Positions 44,631-55,799 of a stretch of DNA of 64,000 nt are shown here, in pieces. Position numbers and translations under genes: made by a program. Within the stretch, counting starts at the first letter, position 1. Each line of letters starts with the position of its first letter. Below the pieces are notes generated by a model. It did not search any database and was not told where the DNA came from. It was given only the letters and a program-made list of their open reading frames with translations. The stretch is from contig NC_085112.1 of NCBI RefSeq assembly GCF_030269925.1, positions 3,535,501 through 3,599,500 on the forward strand. Direction: 5' to 3'. This stretch comes from Bombyx mori (Eukaryota; Arthropoda; Insecta; Lepidoptera; Bombycidae).

Positions 44631-44639
44631 CAAAGTTTA

Positions 44640-45195
44640 TTATCGGAGGCCAAGACCCATTTCGGGGTCATAGCGCCAGCGCAGCAGTAGTAGTAGCTTC
44701 ATTTTCGTGAACACGTAAATGAGCCATACGAGTTTGTAACTAAGCTATTAAACAAGAACAAAATGATAGATGATAAAGAAGTAGGAACTACTTACTTATG
44801 AAAGAAGTATTTCGCAAAAAGTATCCCACAAAATGTCATTAGCATGGAGCTGTAATTAGAAACAACAGATATATGTAGTACCTTCAGAATCTCCACATAT
44901 ACAAGACGAGATACACTTCATTTGGGAGATCGTGCGCGACTTGACTTTGTTACTGGAGTTAGCGTAGCACGTACTATTTTTTCATATGACCAGGAATATG
45001 TGCAATCCTGTTGTTTAACAATGAATTAAAGTTTAGGTTAGAAAGGTTTCATCAATAATACACACAATGTCATCCTGGGAGGGTATTTTCTGTAATTATT
45101 GTATTAGAAAACTTCCTTGGACTGTTAAATTGCACCAATATACCGTAAGCTAAGAAGGTATTCAGAGACGGCTCTTGCTTTTGAACCGTGAACCG
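44640..45195. other. Spacer
   Basis: Mixed composition at 44640-44960; AT-rich after. No exon found. Confidence 0.4.
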
Positions 45196-45199
45196 AGTA

Positions 45200-45410
45200 T
45201 TGTACACTACGAAGGGCTCGACGAGTTAACTAACCCATAAACACAGCTCACTGAGTTTCTCGCCAGATCTTCTCAGTAGGTCGAGTTTCCGATCCGGTGG
45301 TAGACTCTGCGAAGCACTGCTCTTGCTAGGGCCAGTGTTAGCCACCTACACGATAGGGCGAAACTGATATAGCCTCTCAAGGCTATCATCATAGGTAGGA
45401 AAAAAAAAAT
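45200..45410 (+). repeat. SINE-like repeat family 2
   Basis: ACGAAGGGCTCGACGAG, GAGTTTCTCGCCAGATCT, TCTGCGAAGCACTGCTCTTG and AGGCTATCATCATAGGTAGG followed by an A-run; about 70 bp downstream of the exon 22 stop, inverted to it. Confidence 0.78.
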
Positions 45411-45481
45411 ACACTATACAAGATCCTTGCTTCATTATATTTTCGCCGGCTTGTATCCGGCAAGTGTCTTTGTTGTACGAT

Positions 45482-45711
45482 TTACAATTTATACAGAATT
45501 CCGTCTCTAATAATGAATGGTGACGGTAAATGGTCGTGTTGAGATTGCGCCTTTTGCACTTTGTTGTCCACAACAATGAACCTAGCCCTACACGTCGACG
45601 AGGTTCTGGAGCATCTCCACGCAGTCACCTTATCGTTCTTATAGGCCAACGAGTACGTGTAGTTACAGCACACAGCTAAAATCTCCCCGGATATGTTCCT
45701 TACGTACAAAA
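45482..45711 (-). CDS. mod(mdg4): FLYWCH terminal exon 22
   Basis: Seventy-five residues after TTTTCCAG (AG at 45713-45712), then TT-TTG-TAC-GTA, giving L-Y-V-R-N. Landmarks: S-G-E-I-L-A-V, NYTYSLAY, A-W-R-C-S-R-T-S-S-T-C-R-A-R-F, H-D-H-L-P-S and FIIRDGILYKL. Closest relative is the exon at 47025 (YTYSL, AWRC, QxxHDH). The frame is open upstream of the acceptor, but the splice site and conserved start mark the exon. Confidence 0.9.
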
Positions 45712-45774
45712 CTGGAAAATAAAAATATACATCTGTGTAAATAGAACAAAAATATATGAAATTGTTACCACAAG

Positions 45775-46050
45775 CACCGGTCACCGTCCTCGTCGAACCC
45801 GTCACTTGCGACGAAGGGCTCGACGAGCGAATTAACCCATAGACACAGCCCACTGAGTTTCTCGCCGGATCTTCTCAGTGGGTCGCGTTTCCGATCCGGT
45901 AGTACATTCTGCGAAGCACTACTCTCGCTAGGGCCAGTGTTAGCATCACTCCGGTTTGAGCCTCGTGAGCTCACCTACTATTTAAGGTTACGCTGAAATA
46001 GCCTCACAAGGCTATCAGCTTAAGTAGGAAAAAAGAAAGAAAAAAAAAGA
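45775..46050 (+). repeat. SINE-like repeat family 2, full length
   Basis: CACCGGTCACCGTCCTCGTC at the 5' end, all internal blocks, and GGTAGGAAAAAAG at the 3' end. Located about 60 bp upstream of the exon 22 acceptor. Confidence 0.82.
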
Positions 46051-46124
46051 AATTGTTTTGTTTACATGAAATTACAATATCATTGGCAAAGTACAACAAA
46101 TCGTATAACTCCTGCATTGTAGTT

Positions 46125-46330
46125 AACGTCCCTCACTGTTACGCCGAAGGTCGCGGGTTCGATTTCCAAGCATGACGTATGATGAACAGGTCTGTTTACT
46201 CCTTGTCTAAGCATTTATTATTTATATATGTGTATATTTGAACGTATATAAGTATGTATATCAGTCTCTGGTTCCCATAATATACAGAATCCTAATTTGG
46301 AGCCATATAATCATGCGTGATTTGTTCCCG
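46125..46330 (+). repeat. Possible tRNA-derived SINE relic
   Basis: GGTCGCGGGTTCGATTTCC at about 46149 has a good B box, preceded by a poor A-box region and followed by a diverged body. Not a functional tRNA: no cloverleaf that I can draw. Confidence 0.35.
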
Positions 46331-46598
46331 TTTATTATTACCATTATTACCATATTAGACTAAAACAAATTACAAACACTAAAACAAATTAAACTAAAAC
46401 GTTTGGTTTTTAAACCAAACAGCCAAGTAGACCAAATTACATTTTATTAGTTTTTAAAACGAAGGAGTTTCTAAGGTATTTATTGGTATTTTTATAGCCT
46501 TTTAAGTTTCAATTTTCACAGTTTTGAATTAATACATTTCAATTTACTATGTAGTTTAATATATTTTTATATTTTATAACTGGTTACATCAAATTATG

Positions 46599-46638
46599 TG
46601 AATGTGAAAGAATGGACGTGAATGTGAAAGAATGGACA
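46599..46638. repeat. 20-bp tandem pair
   Basis: TGAATGTGAAAGAATGGACG appears twice in a row (one base differs at the end of the second). Confidence 0.85.
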
Positions 46639-46755
46639 TGTGAAAGAAACAGCAAAACAGCTACTGTCTAAATAGATATTTGATCATATTCGAATAAACA
46701 AAATGATACAGAAAACTTTCTTAGTAACTTTTAACATATATTTAAAACAAATTTC

Positions 46756-47000
46756 ACTGGTGGTAGGACCTCTTGTGACTCCGCACGGGTAGGTACCACC
46801 ACCCCGCCTATTTCTGCCGTGAAGCAGTAATGCGTTTCGGTTTGAAGGATGGGGTAGCCGTTGTAACTATACTGAGACCTTAGAACTTATATCTCAAGGT
46901 GGGTGGCGCATTTACATTGTAGATGTGTTTGGGCTCCAGTAACCACTTAATACCAGGTGGGCTGTGAGCTCATCCAACCATATAAGCAATAAAAAAAAAA
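46756..47000 (+). repeat. Bm1 SINE, 5'-truncated
   Basis: CTGGTGGTAGGACCTCTTG to AAGCAATAAAAAAAAAA; the A-tail ends about 25 bp from the stop of exon 23, tail to tail. Confidence 0.9.
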
Positions 47001-47024
47001 GTCATTTGCAAAAAAGGCTTTCGG

Positions 47025-47257
47025 TTAATTCGAAAGTTTATAGTAAACACCATTCCGGATAATGTATTTAGACGGTTGGTGGTCGTGAGTCAGGTGAGCT
47101 TTCGTGAGCTTGTCGTTGTTTAATGTGAACCTGGCTTTGCATTTCGTAGACGATCTTCTGGTACACCGCCACGCTGACGAATCTCTGGTGGATAATGAAT
47201 ACGTGTAATCGAATAGCAATGCAAACAGTTTTCCGGATGCAGTTTTTACCAGTTGAA
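47025..47257 (-). CDS. mod(mdg4): FLYWCH terminal exon 23
   Basis: Seventy-six residues. Acceptor TTACTTTTCAG (AG at 47259-47258), then TT-CAA-CTG-GTA. The exon extends 5' of the first in-frame ATG-like codon: Q-L-V-K-T-A-S-G-K-L-F-A-L precedes FDYTYSLST. Landmarks: A-W-R-C-T-R-R-S-S-T-K-C-K-A-R-F, H-D-H-Q-P-S and KYIIRNGVYYKLSN. The Cys loop is one residue longer than in exon 22. Confidence 0.9.
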
Positions 47258-47436
47258 CTGAAAAGTAATGTTCATTAATCGTTTTACACTAACACTAACC
47301 TTGTAGTTTCAAATGAACAAGAAGTGTTCTAAGTACGTTCAAATCTTGAATTTTTTTTATATAATTTTATAGATGGACAAATGAGATTGGGCATTAGCGG
47401 GGCAAATAGAAATCGTTAATGCCGCAATAGATTACC

Positions 47437-47525
47437 CTCAAAGTTTCTGACCAGATATTCTAAGTGGTTCGCGATTCCGATCCAGCAGTTGATTCTGCGA
47501 AGCAACGCTCTTGCTAGGGCCAGTG
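47437..47525 (+). repeat. SINE-like repeat family 2, internal fragment
   Basis: GATTCTGCGAAGCAACGCTC and CTTGCTAGGGCCAGTGTTA; joined directly to other repeat DNA. Confidence 0.65.
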
Positions 47526-47579
47526 TTACTTACCGAGCTCTCGATTGCCTCCATCGACCATGAGAGGTGAACAAGACGT

Positions 47580-47665
47580 GACGGTAGGCAGCGGCTTGGC
47601 TCTGGTACCATAAGGTGGGCTGTATGCTCGTCTGGCTACAAGGGCCATAAAAAAAGAAAAGAAAA
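47580..47665 (+). mobile_element. LINE 3'-end fragment, internally deleted
   Basis: GGTAGGCAGCGGCTTGGCTC then GGTGGGCTGTATGCTCGTC and an A-run; the middle of the usual end is missing. Confidence 0.65.
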
Positions 47666-47769
47666 AAAAAACAACAACAACAGAAAACGATTCTCCGCTT
47701 GCCACCGAGTTGTCAAGGAATTTTATTTTACAGCAGAAAAATCGAAATCTTATTCTTATTCTTATACCT

Positions 47770-48045
47770 TTAAACGAGCAATTCTTGTATATATATAATC
47801 TGAATCTCGGAAACGGCTCCAACGATTTTCATAAAATTTAGTATACAGGGGATTTCGGGGGCGATAAATCGATCTAGCTACGATTTATTTTCAGAAAATG
47901 TTGTTTTATTCGTGTTTTCAATTATCAACTCTTCCCGACATCTATTGGCGAATAATAATACTATTTTTCTTAATTGAGGGCAACTAGCCGCTTTAGAGAC
48001 ACAACAAGATGGCGTTATCAAAAAAAAATCATCATCTAGTGACAT
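47770..48045. repeat. Second copy of the interior of the 19050-19543 element
   Basis: GTAATCTGAATCTCGGAAAC-type block, GGGGATTTCGGGGGCGATAA, CAACTCTTCCCGACATCTA and TTAATTGAGGGCAACT match 19220-19432 closely. The 31-bp inverted ends are not seen here. It stops about 16 bp from the exon 24 stop codon. Confidence 0.8.
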
Positions 48046-48060
48046 TTAATGAGTACCGAA

Positions 48061-48290
48061 CTACAATTTAATATAAAGTCCGTCCATAATGACAAATTTA
48101 TCTTGCTGGTGGTTATGCTCTAGTCTCGCCCGCAGCATCGAGCGCCCGTCGTCGGCTATGGTAGCGCGGGCTCGGCAATTGTTCTTCTTGCATCGCCACA
48201 TCGCCCCGGACTTTTGTTTCGTTGCGTAATAGAAACAGTACTGGTTTATCAACGCTAGACGCGTTCCCTGGTTGTTCCTCACGTAACGAA
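48061..48290 (-). CDS. mod(mdg4): FLYWCH terminal exon 24
   Basis: Seventy-five residues after CATTTTACAG (AG at 48292-48291), then TT-CGT-TAC-GTG, giving R-Y-V-R-N-N-Q-G. Landmarks: T-R-L-A-L-I-N-Q-Y, FYYATK, M-W-R-C-K-K-N-N-C-R-A-R-A (four residues between Cys), E-H-N-H-Q-Q-D and FVIMDGLYIKL. The remnant at 53080-53190 is a damaged sibling, sharing G-T-R-L-A-L-I and QY.FY. Confidence 0.9.
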
Positions 48291-48533
48291 CTGTAAAATG
48301 TTCAGTTTCATATGGGTATTAAACATTTTGGCATCTGCAACTATGTGATATTTAAAATATTAAAAGTTCAATTTCTTATTATAAACTTATCCAATACAAA
48401 TTCGTCGAGTAAAACTTTTCCTATAATAATTAACTATACTTTTTAGTCGAGTTTAAAAAAAAAATGTTGTTGACGATTTTTGCAAAAATGGCTTTCATAC
48501 GAATTCGTGGGTACTTGTAGGCTGGCCTATGGA

Positions 48534-48620
48534 CTGATGTAGATGTCTATGGGCTTCAGTAACTACTTTACACCACGTGGGCTGTGAGTTCGTCCACCCA
48601 TCTAAGCAAAAAATAAATAA
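48534..48620 (+). repeat. Bm1 SINE, 3' fragment
   Basis: TGTAGATGTCTATGGGCTTC to CCACCCATCTAAGCAAAAAA. Confidence 0.75.
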
Positions 48621-48624
48621 AAAC

Positions 48625-49150
48625 AAGACATGTTTTAACTTCTAAAAAGCAAACGACAAATACAGAATAAACAAAATATGTAGATAAAAGAGTTTTAATT
48701 TGATGCTATGCAGATACTATCGTTTTTAATAAAGAGGGTAATGATGACGTACATCATATCTATTCTAGACTTCTTCTATTGTTTTCCTGGAAAGCGAAAA
48801 GAAGTAATCTCTAAATCCCAGACCAATAACTTTAGGCGAATTTATATCAGCACTTTATTAGTTGCTTTAAATTATTTCTTCGGTACAATAAATTTATTTA
48901 CATTCTACAGGTTTATATAGGATATTATATAGAATATTGATGAACTGTCCGTCCTTTCTATAACAAACTATGTACTACGAAACATTAAATAATTTCACAG
49001 AACCAGAAGATTATGAAATGATTCTTAGGTATTTCAATGAAAACTATACTTTGAAAATTTATTATAAAAATTGCCCAACTATTAGATTAAAACATTATCC
49101 ATTATCTCAATCGCCTCGTTCATTACAATTTCAACGTAGATAGAAGTATT
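48625..49150. other. AT-rich spacer
   Basis: A 70-codon plus-strand open frame at 48708-48920 has no domain or coding look. Nothing else seen. Confidence 0.45.
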
Positions 49151-49152
49151 TT

Positions 49153-49612
49153 GAAGTCGTCGTGGCCTAACGGATAAGACGTCCGGTGCATTCGTGTTGA
49201 AGCGATGCACCGGTGTTCGAATCCCGCAGGCGGGTACCAATTTTTCTAATGAAATACGTACTCAACAAATGTTCACGATTGACTTCCACGGTGAAGGAAT
49301 AACATCGTGTAATAAAAATGAAACCCGCAAAATTATAATTTGCGTAATTACTGGTGGTAGGACCTCTTGTGAGTCCGCACGGGTAGGTACCACCGCCCCG
49401 CCTATTTCTGCCGTGAAGCAGTAATGCGTTTCGGTTTGAAGGGTGGGGCAGCCGTTGTGACTATACTGAGACCTTAGAACTATATCTCAAGGTGTGTGGC
49501 GCATTTACGTTGTAGATGTCTATGGGCTCCAGTAACCACTTAACATCAGGTGGGCTGTGAGCTCGTCCACACAGCTAAGCAATAAAAATTAAAAAATTAA
49601 AAAAAAAACGCG
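49153..49612 (+). repeat. Bm1 SINE, full length
   Basis: Head GAAGTCGTCGTGGCCTAACG, B box GTGTTCGAATCCCGC, body, and TAAGCAATAAAAATTAAAA. The head is well kept and looks like the least decayed promoter among the copies. Confidence 0.93.
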
Positions 49613-49614
49613 AA

Positions 49615-50365
49615 CAATTCCTAGAACGTATACTTTTATCAAATACAATAATATAATATAAGTACATAAATTATATGTGTGTGTATTAAATATATTTCTA
49701 GAAAGATCACATGGTGTTTAAGTGTAACCGACCCAAAAACTTTATTCTACAATTAGAGTCTGATTCTATATTTGAAAATTCCTAAAAAAAAACATCTATT
49801 TGGTGAACACCAACCAAAAGTTTAATATTTCAGCCGTTAGCCAATGCAATTGAGACTATAACCTGGATAACAAACTGCTTAATATTTTTATCTGGATTCC
49901 ACAACTAGAGTAGTACCGTACCGTTGTTATTGTAATAAAACTGAATAATTGTTACATAAGTGAGTGCAACGAAGACGAACTATCAATTAAAAAATCTTCA
50001 TACTATTTATTTCATATTATTGTTCGTTAGACAATACTAGTGTAGTCTAGTAGAATACTACTATATCTAGTTTTATGATAATACTATTTATCTGTGACCA
50101 TGTTCGGTTCAACGCAGTGTAATCTTCAAGCAAATGTAATAAATAATATATGAAAATAGTTTCAATTGATGTTTCGACTTCATAAATATTTGTTCTCGAT
50201 TTTGAAATCTGTCCGATGCATTTTACTTATGTCAAAATGGAAAACTGTTAACAATTAAACTTAATATTATACTAAAACTGTTTGGTTTGAAATTTATAGT
50301 TATAATTCCTATATGCGAGCAACGCTATAATTGTGGTAGCGAAACGATTTCATACAAATTCGCGT
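49615..50365. other. AT-rich spacer
   Basis: No gene or named repeat. Confidence 0.45.
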
Positions 50366-50369
50366 GATA

Positions 50370-50800
50370 TTTCTATCATCGTCATCATCATTCTCCTGCC
50401 CTTCTCCCAGTTACCTGGGGTCGGCGCAACATCTTTTCTCTTCCCATACTTCTCTATCATATACCATTTCTTCGCTCACTCCCCTCTTACACATATCGAC
50501 TTTCACGCAATCCATCCATTTCTTTTTAGGTCTAACTCTTCCTGTATATCCTTCCACATTCATAGTTAACACTCTCTTACCAACCTCATTTTCATTTCGT
50601 CTCATCACATGTCCATACTATCCCAAGCGCGCACTTCTCAGCTTCTCTGTCACAGGTGTCACTTTCAAACTTCCTCTTACATGTTCATCTATTCTATCCA
50701 TTCTCGTTACTCCACACATGTATCGCAACATTCGCATCTCTGCTGCATGCAATCGCAATCAATCGCATTATATTTCTATAAAAACTTTAATAACATGACT
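50370..50800 (-). mobile_element. Non-LTR retrotransposon C-terminal fragment
   Basis: Minus-strand counterpart of 1870-2340: KKWMDCVKVDMCKRGV, then RVLTMNVEGYTGR, and MRMLRYMCGV further upstream. Both copies carry the same decayed end of a LINE protein, with different stops. Confidence 0.68.
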
Positions 50801-51065
50801 CCTTAATTCACTAACATGACTAGAAAATATTGCTGATCCTAACAAGTTTATTCAGCTGTGTCTATACTGAGATCCAACACCGGTGGTGACCAGTCACCGT
50901 CATACGTATGACCGCGAGCCTTCGACAAGAAAATCAAGTGCAAAGATCGAATCGTTCACACTAATTTAATCTTATAATTAATAACATATTACAAAGCACT
51001 TTTGTGACAAAAAATTAAAATAAAATTCTAATCCGGTTATTTATCACTAACGTTCACACGTAAAT

Positions 51066-51323
51066 GAGGCCGTCAGCACAAAAGCGGCCTATCCTACATT
51101 TTTTCATATTCGTGGTTCTACTATATTGCAAATTATTTAAAACATAATAAATTTTGATGCAAAACCGGCCCATCCCTAGTTTCGTCCATAGATAGCAGAT
51201 GGCTTCGTCAACATTATATTTGCGCGTTTTGTTTTTGCGTATGAGGCAGTGTAAAAGTAAATTCAAACCTCATTGTCGCCATACTTACTATACTAAGCTC
51301 AGGTAAGCTTAGGTCACGGCCTC
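51066..51323. mobile_element. MITE with GAGGC(A/C)GTCA inverted ends, copy 2
   Basis: GAGGCCGTCAGCACAAAAG at the left and GGTCACGGCCTC at the right, flanked by AAAT on both sides. It is inverted in sequence relative to the copy at 14136-14394 (GTTTTTGCGTATGAGGCAG inside). Confidence 0.72.
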
Positions 51324-51324
51324 A

Positions 51325-51725
51325 AATGTCGTAAGGAAGCCGTTTCTGAACCCAAAGAAGCATCAGTTAATAACCTTAATAATAAACGAAAAATAACATT
51401 CATTTCAAAGTGTAATAAATAAAAAATGCCTCTAATAAATTCGATCGTATAAAACGTTAAAATTAAGTTTCGCCACTTAAGAACGGGTAGGCCTTTGATC
51501 ACTATCACCTATCTAAACAATAACATAAATAAATAAAAAGAGGCAGCTCTCATGGCATCCGTAAAGGAAAAGGAACCAACAGCCATACATATTCTGTCAA
51601 CGATTTCCTAACAACTAGTACAACATTTACAAGAATAGAATTTGTAGTCCTAAAATTATTCCAATCATCCGATACTTTATGCATGAAATAAATGAGGCAA
51701 AACAATCCCGTAAAACAGACATTGG
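51325..51725. other. Spacer
   Basis: AT-rich; nothing supported. Confidence 0.4.
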
Positions 51726-51728
51726 TAT

Positions 51729-51988
51729 TTAAGAGTTCAATCCTCGGAAGTACTTACGCACTTTTATATAAACGCCGTCCCTTATTATGAATTCTGGCGG
51801 ACTGTGATCGTGTCCGTTTTTGTGTATGCGTACGATATTTCCTTCCTTGGTGGTGGTTATACGCATTTTGCAGGACATGCCACTGGTACACCACCAGTAG
51901 TTGGTCGCGAATTGTTTCCTCATACAATAGTACGTGTAGCCGTTCAGAACGAGGAGGAGACGGCCGCGTGGGCTCTTCACAAATCGAG
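51729..51988 (-). CDS. mod(mdg4): FLYWCH terminal exon 25
   Basis: Eighty-five residues after CTTATTCACAG (AG at 51990-51989), then CT-CGA-TTT-GTG, giving R-F-V-K-S-P-R-G-R. Landmarks: L-L-L-V-L-NGYTYYCMRK, Y-W-W-C-T-S-G-M-S-C-K-M-R, H-D-H-S-P-P and FIIRDGVYIKV with an added RKYFRGLNS end. Met replaces the common Ala after the second Cys. Its CMRK and TTK(E/G)G features are shared with the exon at 52590, so the two look like a recent duplicate pair. Confidence 0.9.
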
Positions 51989-52083
51989 CTGTGAATAAGA
52001 AAATAGTTAGTACCTACCTAAGCATTTCGTTTCTAAGTCTAAACAGACTAAACGCTATACTACTTTTTAATAAAGCTAAAACC

Positions 52084-52369
52084 CAGCGGTGGATTTACAC
52101 TAGGGGCAGTCGAGGCAAGTGCCCAGGGCGGCAAATTTTTTAGAGCGGCAAAATTTTGAAACTGAAAAAAAAGAACAAATTATAATTATTAGAAAAAAAA
52201 AACAAATATTTATTTGTTTTTGGAATATATAATAAAGTTTCTGCAATAAATTAGTTATTTTAATTTTGAAAAATAAAATATATACACTATAAGTTTAAGT
52301 AAAATTCCAGTATTGGGGCAGCTGTTTTTCCGGTGCCCAGGAGCGGCATTAAGTTTAAATCCAGCCCTG
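52084..52369. mobile_element. hAT-like MITE with 8-bp target duplication
   Basis: Starts CAGCGGTGGATTTA and ends AAATCCAGCCCTG, inverted relatives of each other. It is flanked on both sides by the identical octamer CTAAAACC (52076-52083 and 52370-52377). An 8-bp target duplication with CAG-type ends is the hAT signature. The interior is AT-rich without an ORF. Confidence 0.85.
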
Positions 52370-52589
52370 CTAAAACCTATATTAAAATACCGCATAGAAA
52401 TAAAAAAAGCAGTCGAAACTCGTTTTTATAATATATTTATTTATTTACTTTATCACGAAACAAAACATAGTTTTGAGTATGCATGACCAAGAAAAGCATC
52501 AGAATGAAATTTGATCCGATTAAAAATGATCCGAAAGAAAACACAAACATTAAAAAGATCATAAACGCTAATAAACAAGATACAAACAT

Positions 52590-52837
52590 TTATAAGTATT
52601 TCACTGGACAATCTCTGATTACAACTCCACCGTGGATAGAGAATTTCGGGGAGGGATGGTTGTGTTTATGTTTGTGACGGACGAGCTGCCCTCCCTTTGT
52701 CGTGCTGACCCTCGCCTGGCATTGAGTCCCGAACAAACAACACCAATAATCAGAGTTCTTTTGCACTCTCATGCAATAGAACAAGTAGTTGTTGACAATG
52801 AGAATTTTGTTACCTCTTTTGCTAAGAGCCCACCGAA
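52590..52837 (-). CDS. mod(mdg4): FLYWCH terminal exon 26
   Basis: Eighty-one residues. Acceptor TACGTTTCAG (AG at 52839-52838), then TT-CGG-TGG-GCT, so the exon starts well before any ATG: R-W-A-L-S-K-R-G-N-K-I-L-I-V-N, then NYLFYCMRV. Landmarks: Y-W-C-C-L-F-G-T-Q-C-Q-A-R, H-K-H-N-H-P-S-P and FSIHGGVVIRD. The tail motif has lost its Tyr and ends in DCPVKYL. Paired with exon 25. Confidence 0.9.
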
Positions 52838-52839
52838 CT

Positions 52840-53075
52840 GAAACGTAACAAAAAAATTATTTCTTTTTTTTTATGAACGTGAATTATATTTTTTGTGGCT
52901 AGTATAAAATTTAGACAACGTTTTTGGTTTTTTACAGTAAAAAAATCAAAACCATTAGATCGTATCTCATTTTCATAATTATTATTAACAAAATGTATGT
53001 ACGTTACCATAACGAACTGTATAATATATAAATTAAATAAAAATTACTAATTTATAATAAAACATTTCTTTCGCG
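52840..53075. other. AT-rich spacer
   Basis: Short gap between exon 26 and the remnant that follows; no features. Confidence 0.4.
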
Positions 53076-53079
53076 TAAA

Positions 53080-53190
53080 CTATGGGGTATCACGCGCCCT
53101 GCACCACCAAAGATCACCACACTTTTGCTTATTTGTGTTATAAAAGTTGTACTGGTCGATCAACGCTAGGCGAGTCCCCTTCCCGATCCT
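53080..53190 (-). pseudogene. mod(mdg4): Truncated FLYWCH exon remnant
   Basis: Minus-strand frame R-I-G-K-G-T-R-L-A-L-I-D-Q-Y, NFYNTNK, L-W-W-C-R-A-R and then TAG at 53080-53082. It covers only the first half of the finger: the second Cys, the HxH pair and the tail are gone. The matching 5' part has no acceptor in array phase; upstream sequence is unrelated and leads into a SINE-like repeat at 53275. Best read as a broken duplicate of exon 24. Confidence 0.7.
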
Positions 53191-53274
53191 GCCGCCAGAA
53201 TGGAAAGCAGTCGACGTCGCCCAAACCACGTCATTTCGGATCCTCCCGATCCACCCACGGTGCTTTTAGGTACC

Positions 53275-53545
53275 TCAAGCACTGGTCATCGTTCTCGTCG
53301 AACAGGTCGCTTGCGACGAAGTGCTCGACGAGTAAATTAACCCACAGACACAGCCCACTGAGTTTCTCGTCGGATCTTCTCATTGGGTCGCGTTTCCGAT
53401 CCGGTGGTGGATTCTGCGAAGCACGGCTCTTGCTAGGGTTCGTGTTAGCAACGTCGTCAGGTTTGAGCCTCGAGAGCTCACCTACTAGTTAAGGTTACGC
53501 TGAAATAGTCTCTCAAGGCTATCAGCTTAGGTAGGAAAAAAAAGC
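53275..53545 (+). repeat. SINE-like repeat family 2, full length
   Basis: CACTGGTCATCGTTCTCGTC through GATTCTGCGAAGCACGGCTC to GGTAGGAAAAAAAAG. Confidence 0.8.
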
Positions 53546-53737
53546 GAGTTTCCTGGTAGCTGTATACATAACGAACTAAAAAGCATTCAAATATTTAAAA
53601 TTCATGATAATCCTTGCTATTCCGTGTCCGCAACTGGCTCTGCTGACCTGATCCACCGCAGGCTGCAGTCACCATCTCCATCGTAATAAAAAGATATCGT
53701 CCATGCATTTAAAATGTGTATTGATGCTAATACAAGT

Positions 53738-54174
53738 TTTTTTTTATTGCTTAGATGCGTGGAAGAGCTCACAGCCTACCTGGTGTTAAGTGGTTACTGG
53801 AGCCCATATACAGCTACCACGTAAATGCCGCCACCCACCTTGAGATAGGAGTTCTAAGGCCTCAATATAGTTACAACAGCTGCCCCACCCTTCAAACCGA
53901 AACGCATTACTGCTTCACGGCAGAAATAGTCGGGGTGGTGGTACCTACCCATGCAGACTCACAAGAAATCCTACCACCAATAATTACGCAAATTATAATT
54001 TTGCGGGTTTTGATTTTTATTACACGATATTATTCCTTCACCGTGAAAGTCAATCCTGAACATTTGTGAAGTACGTATTTCATTAGAAAAATTGGTACCA
54101 CCTGGATTCGAAAACCGATGCATCGCTACATACGAATGCACCGGACGTGTTATCCTTTTGGCCACAACGACTTC
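53738..54174 (-). repeat. Bm1 SINE, near full length
   Basis: T-run, ATTGCTTAGATGCGTGGAAG, body, AATTACGCAAATTATAATTT, and tRNA-like head ending CCACAACGACTTC at about 54162-54174. B box slightly decayed (GGATTCGAAAAC). Confidence 0.9.
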
Positions 54175-54179
54175 CAAGC

Positions 54180-55795
54180 ACTACCAGGTAACCAGGTACC
54201 CAACTACCACCGATTAATTCACTCACCTAAATGTAAATATTGACAGGGATTTAATTATTCATAAGGGCAAAAAATAACCAAAAACACAGGCCTTCGACCA
54301 ACAAAACGGGAATCTATTAAAAAATTATGAAAAACACTGTCTCGAACCGTCATGGCTACTGATACTCGTTTGATTAAAAAGAGATAAATTAATGAAATGA
54401 CTCTAAGTTTCGAATTCTTCTATTATATACTTTAATCGAAAATTTTACCGGTAAGAAGCTTTCAAAACTTTACGCTATTTGTTTATTAATAGAATTATTC
54501 TCAAAACAGAGTATCAGACAACAAAAGAAATCATAAACCTTTTTCATTTTATTTTTGAAACAGAATTATTTCCTTAAAGTTCCGACAATGAGAAATTCAT
54601 AATCTATATATTTACCCGTAATTTATCCAAATATACAACTAACTTTATATAAATACCGTATGTTCATAACTAGTGCTTCACTAAAAATCGATTAATCGTG
54701 ATCGAAATTTTGACTCATACTCATAAATATAATATAATATAATAATAATATATATAATTTATACGTATCAATATAATCTCCTCATAATAAAATTAATAAA
54801 TACTTATTTAAAATGCACCCCCACAACAAAATGCAACGACCAGTCATTTGTAGGTGACCTTCTATACTGTATCGACGTTCTAAAATTACTTCCTAACACC
54901 GAACAAATAGTAAGAATGTCAGGAGGCGCACATCATTAACAAACTAAGGTAAAACTGCTCAGTCAAGAGCATAAAGACCAAAAAAATAAGTAGGTATAAC
55001 AAGATCAGTAAATCATTATTATAAATATATATTTATTCAGCACTTTGATACCCACTGCTGGGCATAGGCCTCCCTTTCTTTATGCCATAATATTCGATCG
55101 CCCGCCATTCTCATCCACGTCCGTCCCCTCGCTCTGACTAGTCATAGGTCCACCGTCCATCGGTGTTCCGACACTTATACAACCTAATCTTGGCCCCATT
55201 CCGTCACTGTCTTATCGATCGATCTGTCGATCTGTTATCAATTCGCCTTGCTAAATATCCAGACCAATACTCCAACTTAAATAGAAACTAAATTAAAACT
55301 TAACATCCAAATTATATTCTGTATTCAATACTGATGGGCACTCTTTTCAAAGTAGTCGGGCTGATACTTTAAAACACTACAGCACTACTACTATTTTCAC
55401 CATAAATCGCATAGGTTTAATTTTTTATTGATATTATTTTAGTACACGCAATGTAACACGAATATTACCCGACACGTAGAGACTAACTTTGATTTCGATT
55501 GCGCGTCACTTAGCGATCACACAAATCTTCTTGTTTTCACTTTTTGGCGTTGGCAATGGTTTTTTTCAATCAACATCTGATAAATTTGTAACATATGCAA
55601 CAAAAGAGGTCCATGAATCATCTTTTGTCCGTATTTGAAGTTCGTATCGTCTTCTTTCATTAATTAAAACTGGCAGACATGCGTATTAAAGCGTTGTAAA
55701 TGCCATGCAACTACGTGAATGAAATTAATAGGTCTCCAATAAATTGCGCCTGAAAATCCTGATGCAAACTTTATACCGCCAGGAACGTGATTTGT
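54180..55795. other. AT-rich spacer with one dispersed-repeat piece
   Basis: Bases about 55033-55200 hold CCCACTGCTGGGCATAGGCC and following GC-richer DNA, a phrase I recognise as common in lepidopteran repeats. The rest is AT-rich and empty of exons. Confidence 0.45.
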
Positions 55796-55799
55796 AAAT

